This document shows positions 25,709 through 33,973 of a stretch of 64,000 bases of DNA, piece after piece (within the stretch, counting starts at the first letter, position 1; each line of letters begins with the position of its first letter). The notes below the pieces were generated by a model that saw only the letters and a program-made list of their open reading frames with translations, was not told where the DNA came from and did no database searches. The stretch is taken from contig NZ_LR134338.1 in assembly GCF_900637055.1 (NCBI RefSeq), positions 5,610,501-5,674,500 on the forward strand, given 5' to 3'. Position numbers and translations under genes: made by a program. Source of the stretch: Brevibacillus brevis. GTDB taxonomy: Bacteria > Bacillota > Bacilli > Brevibacillales > Brevibacillaceae.

Positions 25709-26551
25709 TTACCCTCCGGTTTTCGGTGGTTGATTAGTTGGCTGCGGTGGTACCGAAGTTGGTTTGCTTTGTGGCTGAACCGGAGCCGCTGGTGGTTTCT
25801 GGACGGCGGCGGGCAGTCCGGCAGGCTGTGCCGCGGGTGGCGTTACTGCTGGTGTCCCAGGCTTGGCGTCAGCTGGTTTGCCAGGCGTTTTCGTCTGTTC
25901 CGGCGTAGGCTCCACAAACGGATCAGGAATGCCCAAGTCTCCTTTGCCCACATTCGCTTTCAAAATGCGAACCATCTGGGCGTAATGCTGCTGGTGAATG
26001 AATTTCGGCGCTTCCTCAAACGGCAGTTCCAAAGCCACGCCCTTGAAGCTGTTCTCCGATTTCGCTACCATGGCGACCGGCACGTCTTTCATGAACACTT
26101 CCGTTACGGGCTTTCCACTCACCTCATGCGAGATGATGATGTCGACCCGGTCTAGCGCTTCCAACTCCTGGTCGAAGACGATATTATTCGATGAAAATAC
26201 CGTCACGAGCCTGTTGTTCTCATCCCGAACAACGTTCGCTGGCTTCATGATGTTTTTCGTAATGATATCCCCCTTCGACAAAGGGACAATCGTGACTTGA
26301 TTTTTCAAACTGGCTTTATCGATCACATACGAATCATCCGCGTACTTTTTCGGGATTTCCCTTACCGTCAATTGGTCGGGTTGAATCAGTGCCCGAGATG
26401 GAATGTCTGCATTTGCCTCGTAAATTTCCACCATCTCGCCAAGCTGCGCGTTCAGATCCTTGATTTTTTGCAAAAACAGAAAGCCCGCCAGAGCAGCAAG
26501 TAGGAACGATAATACAAGGAAGATGATTGCTCTACGTTTTGATTCCAACAT
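25709..26551 (-). CDS. cpaB: CpaB/RcpC-like SAF-domain pilus protein
   Basis: A 280-residue protein with one N-terminal membrane helix (IIFLVLSFLLAALAGFLFL) and a SAF domain (about residues 50-120: ADIPSRALIQPDQLTVREIP) typical of CpaB/RcpC. The last 70 residues are a proline-rich tail (TPGKPADAKPGTPAVTPPAA) that may span the wall. In diderms CpaB contacts the secretin; here, with no secretin gene, a role at the wall is inferred. The ATG at 26551 follows GAGAGGGA. Confidence 0.85.
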   Translation of the reverse strand: MLESKRRAIIFLVLSFLLAALAGFLFLQKIKDLNAQLGEMVEIYEANADIPSRALIQPDQLTVREIPKKYADDSYVIDKASLKNQVTIVPLSKGDIITKNIMKPANVVRDENNRLVTVFSSNNIVFDQELEALDRVDIIISHEVSGKPVTEVFMKDVPVAMVAKSENSFKGVALELPFEEAPKFIHQQHYAQMVRILKANVGKGDLGIPDPFVEPTPEQTKTPGKPADAKPGTPAVTPPAAQPAGLPAAVQKPPAAPVQPQSKPTSVPPQPTNQPPKTGG

Positions 26552-26648
26552 CTGAAGATTCCCTCTCTTTTTTGAAAAATCCATTCATGTGTCATACTTT
26601 GTCGTTTTATTACCAAGATTGCGAATCGACATCCTTATGAGAAAAAGA

Positions 26649-27104
26649 CTAGTAATACATGACCATGACCAGCATCAGACTGGTTCCGCCAGCGATAAAT
26701 GGCGCCAGTGGTATCTCTCGGCCAACCTTCATTCTGCCCGTCATCTTGGATATGACCCACATAGGAAGTACACTGACTCCCGCGAGCAAATACGTAAGCA
26801 TGAGTACGACCAATCCCGCTTGCCATCCAACCGCCGCTCCCACCAGAGCCAGCAGCTTGATATCTCCTCCGCCCATCTGCCCTTTACTGATCACCGCCAT
26901 AATCAGTGAGATTCCGCCCAGCATGATAGCTCCTATCGCATAGGTTAGCCATTTTTCCGGATGAAGGTACGCATGCACAAGGAGAAAATAAACGATTCCT
27001 GGAAGCGTCAGCCAGTCGTAAATGAGACGACTGCGTAGGTCGGTATACATAGCGACTGCCATTACGAAAAGAATGGGAATGATGACATACATGGATAACA
27101 CCAT
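26649..27104 (-). CDS. tadV: Prepilin peptidase (TadV/CpaA, family A24)
   Basis: A 151-residue membrane aspartic protease lacking the N-terminal methylase part of type IV prepilin peptidases, as usual for TadV. The two catalytic Asp positions are in AMYTDLRSRLIYDWLTLPG and MGGGDIKLLALVGA. Four to five membrane helices fill the rest. It should cut Flp and TadE. As the first gene of the minus-strand run, it marks the likely operon start, with the promoter in the 27105-27326 gap. Confidence 0.9.
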   Translation of the reverse strand: MVLSMYVIIPILFVMAVAMYTDLRSRLIYDWLTLPGIVYFLLVHAYLHPEKWLTYAIGAIMLGGISLIMAVISKGQMGGGDIKLLALVGAAVGWQAGLVVLMLTYLLAGVSVLPMWVISKMTGRMKVGREIPLAPFIAGGTSLMLVMVMYY

Positions 27105-27174
27105 ATGTCCTCCTTCCTGCTTTTTAGGAAAAATTCACCATTACAGACGGAGGATTTTTGAAGATTGTTGCAAA

Positions 27175-27200
27175 AATACCCAATTTTTTTTGGGTATTTT
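27175..27200. terminator. Small hairpin with T-run upstream of the Tad operon
   Basis: AATACCCAA (27175-27183) pairs with TTGGGTATT (27190-27198) and is followed by TT on the plus strand and TTTTTG on the minus strand. It sits between divergent genes, so it could be an attenuator in the 5' leader of either one. Confidence 0.4.
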
Positions 27201-27201
27201 A

Positions 27202-27218
27202 ATGGAAACCGCTTCCAT
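27202..27218. promoter_or_regulatory. Palindrome resembling a LacI/CcpA-type operator
   Basis: ATGGAAACCGCTTCCAT is a near-perfect palindrome with a central CG, like cre boxes but one base longer in spacing than the CcpA consensus. It lies between divergent tadV and the thioredoxin-like gene. The regulator is not known. Confidence 0.4.
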
Positions 27219-27326
27219 ATTCTTTTTTCCTGAGATTGTGCGGGACGTTTTTCCTTTTCAATCTGTCGAATCGTAGGTTAAGCTGATGGTAAAGTGTGAG
27301 GACAACGAAACAAGAGGTGGAGAACC

Positions 27327-27671
27327 GTGCAGGATTATGTAGAACTGACTGAACTGCTTACAGACATCGAGGGCCATCCCCTCAGCCTGCTGTTCATTAA
27401 AACGGCAAACTGCGGTGTGTGCGATGTCACCTACGCAAGAACGGTAGAACTGCTGAAACAATACCCACAAGTGAAAAGTATGGTTGCATCCATGGAAAAA
27501 ATGCCTAATCTTTCCGGTGAGTTTCTTGTATTTACTGCTCCGGCGATCCTGCTGTTTATGGACGGAAAAGAAGTGTTCCGACAAGCCCGGTTTGTCTCGT
27601 TTGATGAGTTGGAGCATGTTCTGAAGTTGACAGTGGAGGAGACCCAGGCGAAGAAAAATACAAAAGCATGA
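27327..27671 (+). CDS. Thioredoxin-like protein with CGVC motif
   Basis: A 114-residue cytosolic thioredoxin-fold protein. The active site is NCGVCDVTY (about residues 30-38), and a cis-proline-like TAPAILLFMDGKEV follows at the usual distance. It resembles YtpP/YdbP-type small thioredoxins. The start is a GTG with AAGAGGTGG upstream. It is divergent from the Tad locus and convergent with a small membrane protein gene. The role is probably thiol-disulphide exchange; no partner is implied. Confidence 0.85.
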   Translation: MQDYVELTELLTDIEGHPLSLLFIKTANCGVCDVTYARTVELLKQYPQVKSMVASMEKMPNLSGEFLVFTAPAILLFMDGKEVFRQARFVSFDELEHVLKLTVEETQAKKNTKA

Positions 27672-27715
27672 CAATCCCTACTTTTTGTAGCGAATCATCA
27701 TGCTTTCCTTTGCGA

Positions 27716-27907
27716 TTACGTGATATAAACAATGGTTTGGTACAAAATAATGATCCAGAACCATACGATTGCAAAACCAGTTGCGACTAGCCGGTAAAAG
27801 AGCATTTTATTTCGTAGTTCTTTCCACTTTCGAAAAAATCCCGGGCATACCAATATTGTCAAAATAGAATTGAAAATAATTAGAATGACGTAAAGACCAA
27901 AAGGCAT
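27716..27907 (-). CDS. Small two-helix membrane protein
   Basis: A 63-residue protein with two membrane helices (YVILIIFNSILTILVCPGFF and LVATGFAIVWFWIIILYQTI) joined by a basic loop (RKWKELRNK). AAGGAGGGG precedes the ATG at 27907. It does not match any family I know. It stands alone. Confidence 0.6.
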   Translation of the reverse strand: MPFGLYVILIIFNSILTILVCPGFFRKWKELRNKMLFYRLVATGFAIVWFWIIILYQTIVYIT

Positions 27908-28124
27908 CTTCCACCCCTCCTTTTTAGCGTTGAACCCATTACCGCATCTTGCGTACACTATCACCCTATTCGCAATTCACCGTAATTCGCTAAAAAATTC
28001 ACACTTCCTTCCACCGTAAAGATTTGGATAACCTCTCTTTTGATGATAGAGTAGAAAGTATGAACAAATCAGTTTCGCAAGACAATCTGTTGTATTTTAT
28101 CGTTTTTTGAAGGAGAGACAGTGG

Positions 28125-29279
28125 ATGAGAGCCTTATTGGTAGACGACGAGCAACTACCCTTGATGCATCTGCAACGATTGCTAGAAAAAGATGTTGGCG
28201 GCGTTAAGGTAGTCGGAGCCTACACCAATCCTCTCGAAGCGATCGACCAAGCAATATCCCTTCAACCAGATGTCGTATTTTTGGATATTAATATGCCGCG
28301 TATCAGTGGTCTGGAGATCGGAGAACGTCTGCAAGGAATCGATAACTCCCCGGAGATCGTCTTTGTCACGGGGTACGATAAGTACGCCGTCGATGCTTTT
28401 GAGCTGTGCGCGCTGGATTACATCATGAAGCCTGTACAACTTCAACGCTTGCAAAAGACAATGGACCGTTTGCGTGAGAGAATCAAGTCCGCGCAAGAAG
28501 CCGCGCCTGTTAAAGCAGAATCAGTCGTTTCCATCCAATGCTTCAATAGTATTTTGTTTCACCAGCCGAATCAGGAGCCGCAAGAGATCAAGTGGCGTAC
28601 GAATAAAGCTCGCGAGCTGTTTGCGTATTTGTTGCATCACCGTAACAAGATGATCGACAAAGATTCGCTGATCGAGCTTTTGTGGCCGGATTATGATGGA
28701 AGCAAAGGCGTAACCCAGCTGTATACGACGATTTACCTCATCCGGCAAACCTTGAAACGCTATGGTCTCCAGACGATATCGATCAACAAAGGCAATTTAG
28801 AAGGCGGTTATAAGCTGACGATTGATTCGGCCACGATCGATGTGGAAGAATGGGAGAATCGCCTCAAACAACTACCGCCCCTTTCTCTTGCTAGTATGCA
28901 GGAGTATGAGAAAGTGCTCGCGACGTATGCGGGCGATTATTTCGGAGACTACGACTATTTATGGGCAGAGTATGAGCGAGAAAGGCTCCGCAGAATGTGG
29001 CTTCAGCTCGCGAAAACAATGAGCAGCTTCTATTTGGGCCACGGCAGAGTACAAGAGGCGATCAACGTCAATCAGCGCATTCAGCATTTGCATCCGTTAG
29101 AAGAGGACAGCTACATGATCTTGATGCAATTGTACGCTTCCTTGGATAATCATGCTGCTGTAGAAGAACAGTACCATCTCTTAACCTCTCGTTGGGAGCT
29201 TGAGCTCGGCACTGCTGCAAACGAACATATAACGACGTGGTATCACATATGGAAACAGGAGACAGAACAAAAGCAATAA
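28125..29279 (+). CDS. Response regulator with winged-helix and BTAD domains
   Basis: A 384-residue regulator. The N-terminal receiver has phospho-acceptor Asp54 (VVFLDINMP) with DDE at residues 7-9 and Lys in IMKPVQL. A SARP-like winged helix (about residues 150-240) and a bacterial transcriptional activation (BTAD) TPR domain (about 250-380) follow. The ATG at 28125 follows GAAGGAGAG; a TTG at 28107 also extends the frame. No histidine kinase gene is adjacent. It stands 27 bases before the DUF4832 gene, which it may share a transcript with. Confidence 0.88.
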   Translation: MRALLVDDEQLPLMHLQRLLEKDVGGVKVVGAYTNPLEAIDQAISLQPDVVFLDINMPRISGLEIGERLQGIDNSPEIVFVTGYDKYAVDAFELCALDYIMKPVQLQRLQKTMDRLRERIKSAQEAAPVKAESVVSIQCFNSILFHQPNQEPQEIKWRTNKARELFAYLLHHRNKMIDKDSLIELLWPDYDGSKGVTQLYTTIYLIRQTLKRYGLQTISINKGNLEGGYKLTIDSATIDVEEWENRLKQLPPLSLASMQEYEKVLATYAGDYFGDYDYLWAEYERERLRRMWLQLAKTMSSFYLGHGRVQEAINVNQRIQHLHPLEEDSYMILMQLYASLDNHAAVEEQYHLLTSRWELELGTAANEHITTWYHIWKQETEQKQ

Positions 29280-29306
29280 TTCTCTCACTTTATCTAGGGG
29301 GTACTC

Positions 29307-30704
29307 ATGAAGATCAGAATTTGCGGCTTATACAGTGTACTTCTCGCTGCTTTTTGCATTCTCCCTTCCTCTGCCGCTGCATCCAGTTATGGAACGGCTA
29401 CCTATTCACCGAAGCAAATCCAAGATGTGTTGCATAACCCGTATATGGGGCTGGCGCCAGATTCACGGGTGAGTAATAATGACCAGAACCACACTCTCGT
29501 CTATGCCAATATTACGTGGAGAATGCTCGAGCCAACAAAAGGCGACTATGCATTTGATGAAGTCGAGGAAGCGATTCGTTTCGAAGAGTGGACAGAAAAA
29601 GATGTCAAGTTCATCCTCCGTATCATCATGGACCTCCCAGATAAGAAATCGGACATGGAGATACCCGATTGGCTCTATAACGAAATCGGCGGGGACGATG
29701 ATGGGTTTGATGATGGTGAGTGGTATCGAAACGACTATGGCAAAGGCTACAGCCCAAACTATAGCAATCCGCTTATCATCAAGTATCACAAACAGTTAAT
29801 AGACGCATTGGGGGAGCGCTACAAGGATGACCCACGTATCGCTTTCATTGAACTCGGAAGCCTCGGTCACTGGGGAGAATGGCACACCGATACGTCTATC
29901 CCTTTCCCTGCATCGGAAATTGCCGATCAGTACGTACAACCTTACTTGGACAACTTCGCTGATCCGATGCTGCTGATGCGCAGACCACACCCTATCTCCA
30001 AACAATATAAGCTTGGCCTGTTTAACGACATGTTCGGCAACAAAGAAGATACAGACAGTTACCTGTCATGGATACAGAAGGGCTATGTATCCTGGCTTAC
30101 CAAAGAGAAAATGCCTGCCATGCCTGACTTTTGGAAGTACGCACCAAGCGGTGGAGAGTTCTCCCCATCCGACTCGTTAAGCAGCTACTTTGATCGCTCC
30201 TCAATTAACCAGGTAATCTCACAAGCCAAAGCTTCGCATATTAGCTGGCTTGGCCCGAATACACCCGCACGATTCGAAAAAGACGGCGAGCAACAAGAAT
30301 ATTTGGATCGCTTTTTAAACACGATTGGCTACCGCTTCTCCATCACCAAAGAGACACATGCCAAAGCAGTCGAGCCCGGAGACAGCCTCGCTGTGACGAT
30401 GGATTGGCAAAACCGCGGTGTTGCTCCTTTTTATTTCCCGTGGATTCTCGAACTGTCACTCGCGGATGAAGATGGCGAGATCGTAACCAAGACAAAAACG
30501 GATGAAGACATCCGCAAATGGCTTCCTGGCAAGAAAACCGTCAAGCAAAGCTTGGAAATCCCGGATGATCTTCCAGAAGGAACATACACACTCTGTGTAG
30601 CGATCCTCGATCCCCATACGGAAGAGCCTGGCATTCAACTTGCCATGGAAGGAAAAAGAGCGGACGGAAGATACACACTAGGCAAGGTTCAAGTACGAGA
30701 TTAA
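29307..30704 (+). CDS. Secreted DUF4832-type, glycoside-hydrolase-like protein
   Basis: A 465-residue secreted protein with a signal peptide ending SSAAASS. The main body (about residues 35-330) resembles DUF4874/DUF4832, a TIM-barrel-like family: LHNPYMGLAPDSR, YANITWRMLEPTKGDYAFDE and IAFIELGSLGHWGEWHTD, with acidic residues suited to glycosidase chemistry. A beta-sandwich domain of about 110 residues ends it (VEPGDSLAVTMDWQNRGVAP). Its position opposite a Pel cluster suggests action on exopolysaccharide, but no activity is established for the family. Confidence 0.75.
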   Translation: MKIRICGLYSVLLAAFCILPSSAAASSYGTATYSPKQIQDVLHNPYMGLAPDSRVSNNDQNHTLVYANITWRMLEPTKGDYAFDEVEEAIRFEEWTEKDVKFILRIIMDLPDKKSDMEIPDWLYNEIGGDDDGFDDGEWYRNDYGKGYSPNYSNPLIIKYHKQLIDALGERYKDDPRIAFIELGSLGHWGEWHTDTSIPFPASEIADQYVQPYLDNFADPMLLMRRPHPISKQYKLGLFNDMFGNKEDTDSYLSWIQKGYVSWLTKEKMPAMPDFWKYAPSGGEFSPSDSLSSYFDRSSINQVISQAKASHISWLGPNTPARFEKDGEQQEYLDRFLNTIGYRFSITKETHAKAVEPGDSLAVTMDWQNRGVAPFYFPWILELSLADEDGEIVTKTKTDEDIRKWLPGKKTVKQSLEIPDDLPEGTYTLCVAILDPHTEEPGIQLAMEGKRADGRYTLGKVQVRD

Positions 30705-30715
30705 TAAAATCAAAG

Positions 30716-30767
30716 AAAAATCCCTTCCTGACAGCCTGTTAAGGAGTCGTCAGATAGGGATTTTTTT
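30716..30767. terminator. Bidirectional terminator between convergent genes
   Basis: AAAAATCCCT (30716-30725) and CTGAC (30728-30732) pair with GTCAG (30749-30753) and AGGGATTTTT (30756-30765). It has A and T runs on both sides, fitting termination of the DUF4832 gene and of the Pel/CotH/VTC transcript. Confidence 0.8.
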
Positions 30768-30777
30768 GCAGAATCAT

Positions 30778-31464
30778 TTATGGTGCATAATCGCCATCGT
30801 AGCTTACCAATGATACGTTTTTCACACCTTCTACCTCTGAGATATCTTGAACAAATGCCGTATTATCTCCTTTGATTTTTACTTCCACAATCAATTCAAC
30901 GATCTCTTTGTTGACTGTCTTTGACTTCAGGGTGTATTTTAGCTTGTTCAACTGGTATTTGACCCCGTCGTTGGCTTGATCGTGATAGTTAATAATGAGC
31001 AGATAAGCAACATCTTTCATTTGCCGCTTGGATAATACGACGATGACAGCAGCTACCACCAGTGATCCCAGGACGGAGACAGGGTACACACCCGCCCCAG
31101 TCGCAATACCTACCGAGATCGACCAAAACATGAAGACGATATCCAACGGGTCTTTGATAGCGGTACGGAACCGCACAATGCTCAACGCGCCGACCATCCC
31201 GAGTGAGAGCACGATATTCGTGCTAATCGTCATGATAATCAGGCAAGTAAGCATCGCCATCGCCACCAGCGTGATGTTAAAGGTGTGTGTATAAACGACG
31301 CCACGAAACGTTTTCTTGTAAATATAGTAGATGAACAAACCAAGCAATCCCGACAGCACAAGACCGATGATGGTATCGATGATCGAGATGCTGGCGAATT
31401 GGTCCATTTTTAAGACACTTTTTTTGATGATATCTTGAAAATTAATGGTATTGGTAGTATCCAT
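30778..31464 (-). CDS. DUF4956 family membrane protein
   Basis: A 228-residue protein with four N-terminal membrane helices (TIIGLVLSGLLGLFIYYIY, ITLVAMAMLTCLIIMTIS, then two glycine-rich helices with GMVGALSIVRFRTAIKDPLD) and a cytosolic alpha/beta domain of about 80 residues. The SIVRFRTAIKDP block is typical of DUF4956. Such proteins are often found beside VTC and CotH genes, as here. AGGAGAAG precedes the ATG at 31464. The function is unknown; phosphate or polyphosphate handling is a guess from neighbours. Confidence 0.85.
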   Translation of the reverse strand: MDTTNTINFQDIIKKSVLKMDQFASISIIDTIIGLVLSGLLGLFIYYIYKKTFRGVVYTHTFNITLVAMAMLTCLIIMTISTNIVLSLGMVGALSIVRFRTAIKDPLDIVFMFWSISVGIATGAGVYPVSVLGSLVVAAVIVVLSKRQMKDVAYLLIINYHDQANDGVKYQLNKLKYTLKSKTVNKEIVELIVEVKIKGDNTAFVQDISEVEGVKNVSLVSYDGDYAP

Positions 31465-31486
31465 AGTTTCCCGACTTCTCCTCACC

Positions 31487-32221
31487 CTAAAGATTATAGT
31501 ACTTTTTGGTCTCCTCTCTGCAAATGACGTATTTGGAGATAGCCGATCGCTGATTACTCAGGTTTTGTAGCAAATGTCTAATATTGAATGGCAGGAAGTG
31601 ATCGTATTTCACTTCCATGATCATCATGGGCTGATGAATGGCTCTCACCATCATGATGTGCTCGTCAAATATATCAAGGGAATTGACGTTTGCCTTCAAG
31701 TACTTGTCAAACGTAATCCTGACATTCCCTTCTCTCATCAAATACGCCTCTCGAACGTAATCCGTAATAACGCGCGGCCGAAACAGATGGTTTTTGCACG
31801 ACAAGTAAAAATCCCGCAGCACAGCACTTTCCGTCTCTTGCAAAAACTCAACATCGCCTGCCAAAATCAGTTCATACTCCTCTCGCGTGATCGACGCTGA
31901 TTCTTTGCAAATGTACCCGCCAAACTTGCTCTTCCGCTCCATCTTGATGACCGCATCACTTTTGTTGTAGATACGGATGCGGTACTTCTTTCTTTGAAAA
32001 ACCCCGTAGTTTTTTTCATAGAGGGCCGTGTCGTGATAGTCATCAAAATACAAGCTGCGGATATGATATCCTTCCTCACTCACAGAATAGGGGTCAGGAG
32101 TTGCGATTAACCGCAATTTCTGCCGCAGCGGCTCGTAATGACTCAGCCGAAGATAATACTTCAACTCATGCCGCAATCGCTTGTTGCCGAGTTGGATGCC
32201 CGTGCTCTGTATTCCTTTCAT
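31487..32221 (-). CDS. VTC-domain polyphosphate polymerase-like protein
   Basis: A 244-residue protein of the CYTH-like VTC domain. Eukaryotic VTC4 makes polyphosphate from ATP in a basic tunnel. Basic strands are seen in ELKYYLRLSHYEPLRQKL, RKKYRIRIYN and VIKMERKSKFGG, and an acidic metal position in IMEVKYD. Its ATG overlaps the cotH stop (ATGA), and AAGGAG lies inside the cotH end. Bacterial homologues are largely uncharacterised. Coupling with CotH and DUF4956 suggests a phosphoryl-transfer module. Confidence 0.88.
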   Translation of the reverse strand: MKGIQSTGIQLGNKRLRHELKYYLRLSHYEPLRQKLRLIATPDPYSVSEEGYHIRSLYFDDYHDTALYEKNYGVFQRKKYRIRIYNKSDAVIKMERKSKFGGYICKESASITREEYELILAGDVEFLQETESAVLRDFYLSCKNHLFRPRVITDYVREAYLMREGNVRITFDKYLKANVNSLDIFDEHIMMVRAIHQPMMIMEVKYDHFLPFNIRHLLQNLSNQRSAISKYVICREETKKYYNL

Positions 32222-33942
32222 TTCAATACGAACTCCTTCACCCCATGATAAATCGCATCCTCCGGCTCGACCCTGTCAAATGCCGTCTGTGTATTCCCTT
32301 TGCTGTCCCTTACAATCACGCGCCAAAAAAAGCGGCCTTTTCCCGGATCTTTTATCGCGTATTCAACCCCTGTCAGCCCCTTCGCCTGCGCATGTATCTT
32401 CGTAAAAGCAGGATCGTAGCTGACGGCAAAGTCGTAGGTCAGATCATCTCCTTGCAGGTCATAGGAATGGTCCCAACTAAAGACGAGCTTGTCCCCTTCT
32501 TTTCTTGGCTCCCCCATAAAAAAGGGCATCGGATTCTCTTGGCGTTCATAGTATCTCTTTTTGTTACGCTCCGGTTCACCAGAGAGAAGTGCTTGCTCCT
32601 TGTGAAAATAGGAGACATCCAACGGCAAATTATATAAATCAGGTTGTTGCAGCACGTATTTGCTCACAATCGGATAATAGCTCTTCAAGTATTTTTCCGT
32701 TTGCTCCTTCGTAATGATCTTACTGACTTCCTCAACCTTTTCGTTTAGCGCCTTGATGTTTTCCGGGTCTTTGAAGATGCGGCGGTGCAGGTTCGACACC
32801 CAGTAGTTGGAGAGGCCAAACTGCCATGGACCGAGTCCTTTTTCCGGACTGCGCTTGAGCTCTTCTTCAAAAAATCCCCACGATGAGTCATAGTCCCACG
32901 GGAGGAAATACCACTTGTTCGAGTTGCTCGGGCTGTATAAGTAAAAATTGTGAACAGCGGTGTCGTGATTCCCCATCAACAGGTTGGATGCCAGCCAGGT
33001 ATAATAGTTCTCCCGATCAAAATGCTTGTCCAAAAAGTCTTGCGCATTGATCGCAGGATTGTGGAGATCCTCCAGCATGGCAATGAGCTTTTCATGGTTC
33101 TCGCTGCCTTTGATCTCCAAAATTTTCTCAAATGCTTTCTTGTCGTAGGTAGGATCGGTTGCCAGCTTGATTTGATCCTCGTAGCGGTGGAACTCGAAAT
33201 CAATTGCCTTGTACAAATTTCCGTTCCGGTCCAATCCATGCGCCTGCAAAAATGTTTTGTTCGGCTGTTCAATTTGAGTGAACAAACCGTAATCAACAAA
33301 GTCCCGGTCCGGATTTTTTTTGGTCAAATCCTTGATTTTCACTTGAACGAACTGCGTCCGCAAACTGGTCATATTCGGCATCTGCTCGAAATAATCAAAG
33401 CTAAGCTTTTGTCGAACACGCGTCATGTCAGACTTGTGCTTGCTTAAGTTGATGTTGCGTTGATCCCGCCAGTATCCAGCGCTGTCGAACAAACGGATTT
33501 TGTACGATTTTTGTTCCGCTCTTCGGCTCGATTCCCCCCGCAGCTCAATCGTTCCGTTCGCTCTCGTATCGCCAAAACCAAAGTACCCCTGAGCTGGCCC
33601 CTCCGCCGTTCCTTCCTGCATAATGACTTTGGCCTGGAGATCTTCTCCCTTTTCATTTCGTCCGCTAGGAGCTAAATTGAGTTGCGTAAAGGTGGTCGTC
33701 TCCAGTTTCGAATTTTCTTCGTTGACTACCGTCACATATAAATGGACGACGCTCCCATCAACATCCTGATCGTATACGCTTCTATTCTCAATCAGACCCT
33801 CGTTCATCTGCTGAGTTGGCGCCACCTGACTCGTTGCTGGCGGGTTGTCTGACACTGGCTGTTCTGACGCATCCTGTGTACAACCAGCCGTGACAACTCC
33901 CAATGCTGCGAGCAGGCTCAGCATGAATCGTTTTTTCTTCAA
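32218..33942 (-). CDS. CotH-family protein kinase, lipoprotein
   Basis: A 574-residue surface lipoprotein starting at TTG (33942), which follows GGGGAGG and gives a clean signal peptide KKKRFMLSLLAALGVVTAGC. The CotH atypical kinase domain spans about residues 60-440. Hallmarks are IRLFDSAGYWRDQRNINL, LMGNHDTAVHNFYLY and LPWDYDSSWGFFEEE, where acidic residues bind metal and ATP. CotH of Bacillus phosphorylates spore coat proteins. The C-terminal 90 residues form a fibronectin-like domain (LVFSWDHSYDLQGDDLTYDF). It lies in the Pel operon, so it may phosphorylate a matrix or surface component. Confidence 0.88.
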   Translation of the reverse strand: MKKKRFMLSLLAALGVVTAGCTQDASEQPVSDNPPATSQVAPTQQMNEGLIENRSVYDQDVDGSVVHLYVTVVNEENSKLETTTFTQLNLAPSGRNEKGEDLQAKVIMQEGTAEGPAQGYFGFGDTRANGTIELRGESSRRAEQKSYKIRLFDSAGYWRDQRNINLSKHKSDMTRVRQKLSFDYFEQMPNMTSLRTQFVQVKIKDLTKKNPDRDFVDYGLFTQIEQPNKTFLQAHGLDRNGNLYKAIDFEFHRYEDQIKLATDPTYDKKAFEKILEIKGSENHEKLIAMLEDLHNPAINAQDFLDKHFDRENYYTWLASNLLMGNHDTAVHNFYLYSPSNSNKWYFLPWDYDSSWGFFEEELKRSPEKGLGPWQFGLSNYWVSNLHRRIFKDPENIKALNEKVEEVSKIITKEQTEKYLKSYYPIVSKYVLQQPDLYNLPLDVSYFHKEQALLSGEPERNKKRYYERQENPMPFFMGEPRKEGDKLVFSWDHSYDLQGDDLTYDFAVSYDPAFTKIHAQAKGLTGVEYAIKDPGKGRFFWRVIVRDSKGNTQTAFDRVEPEDAIYHGVKEFVLK

Positions 33943-33973
33943 CCCAAGTCCTCCCCAATCCATACATACCCAC

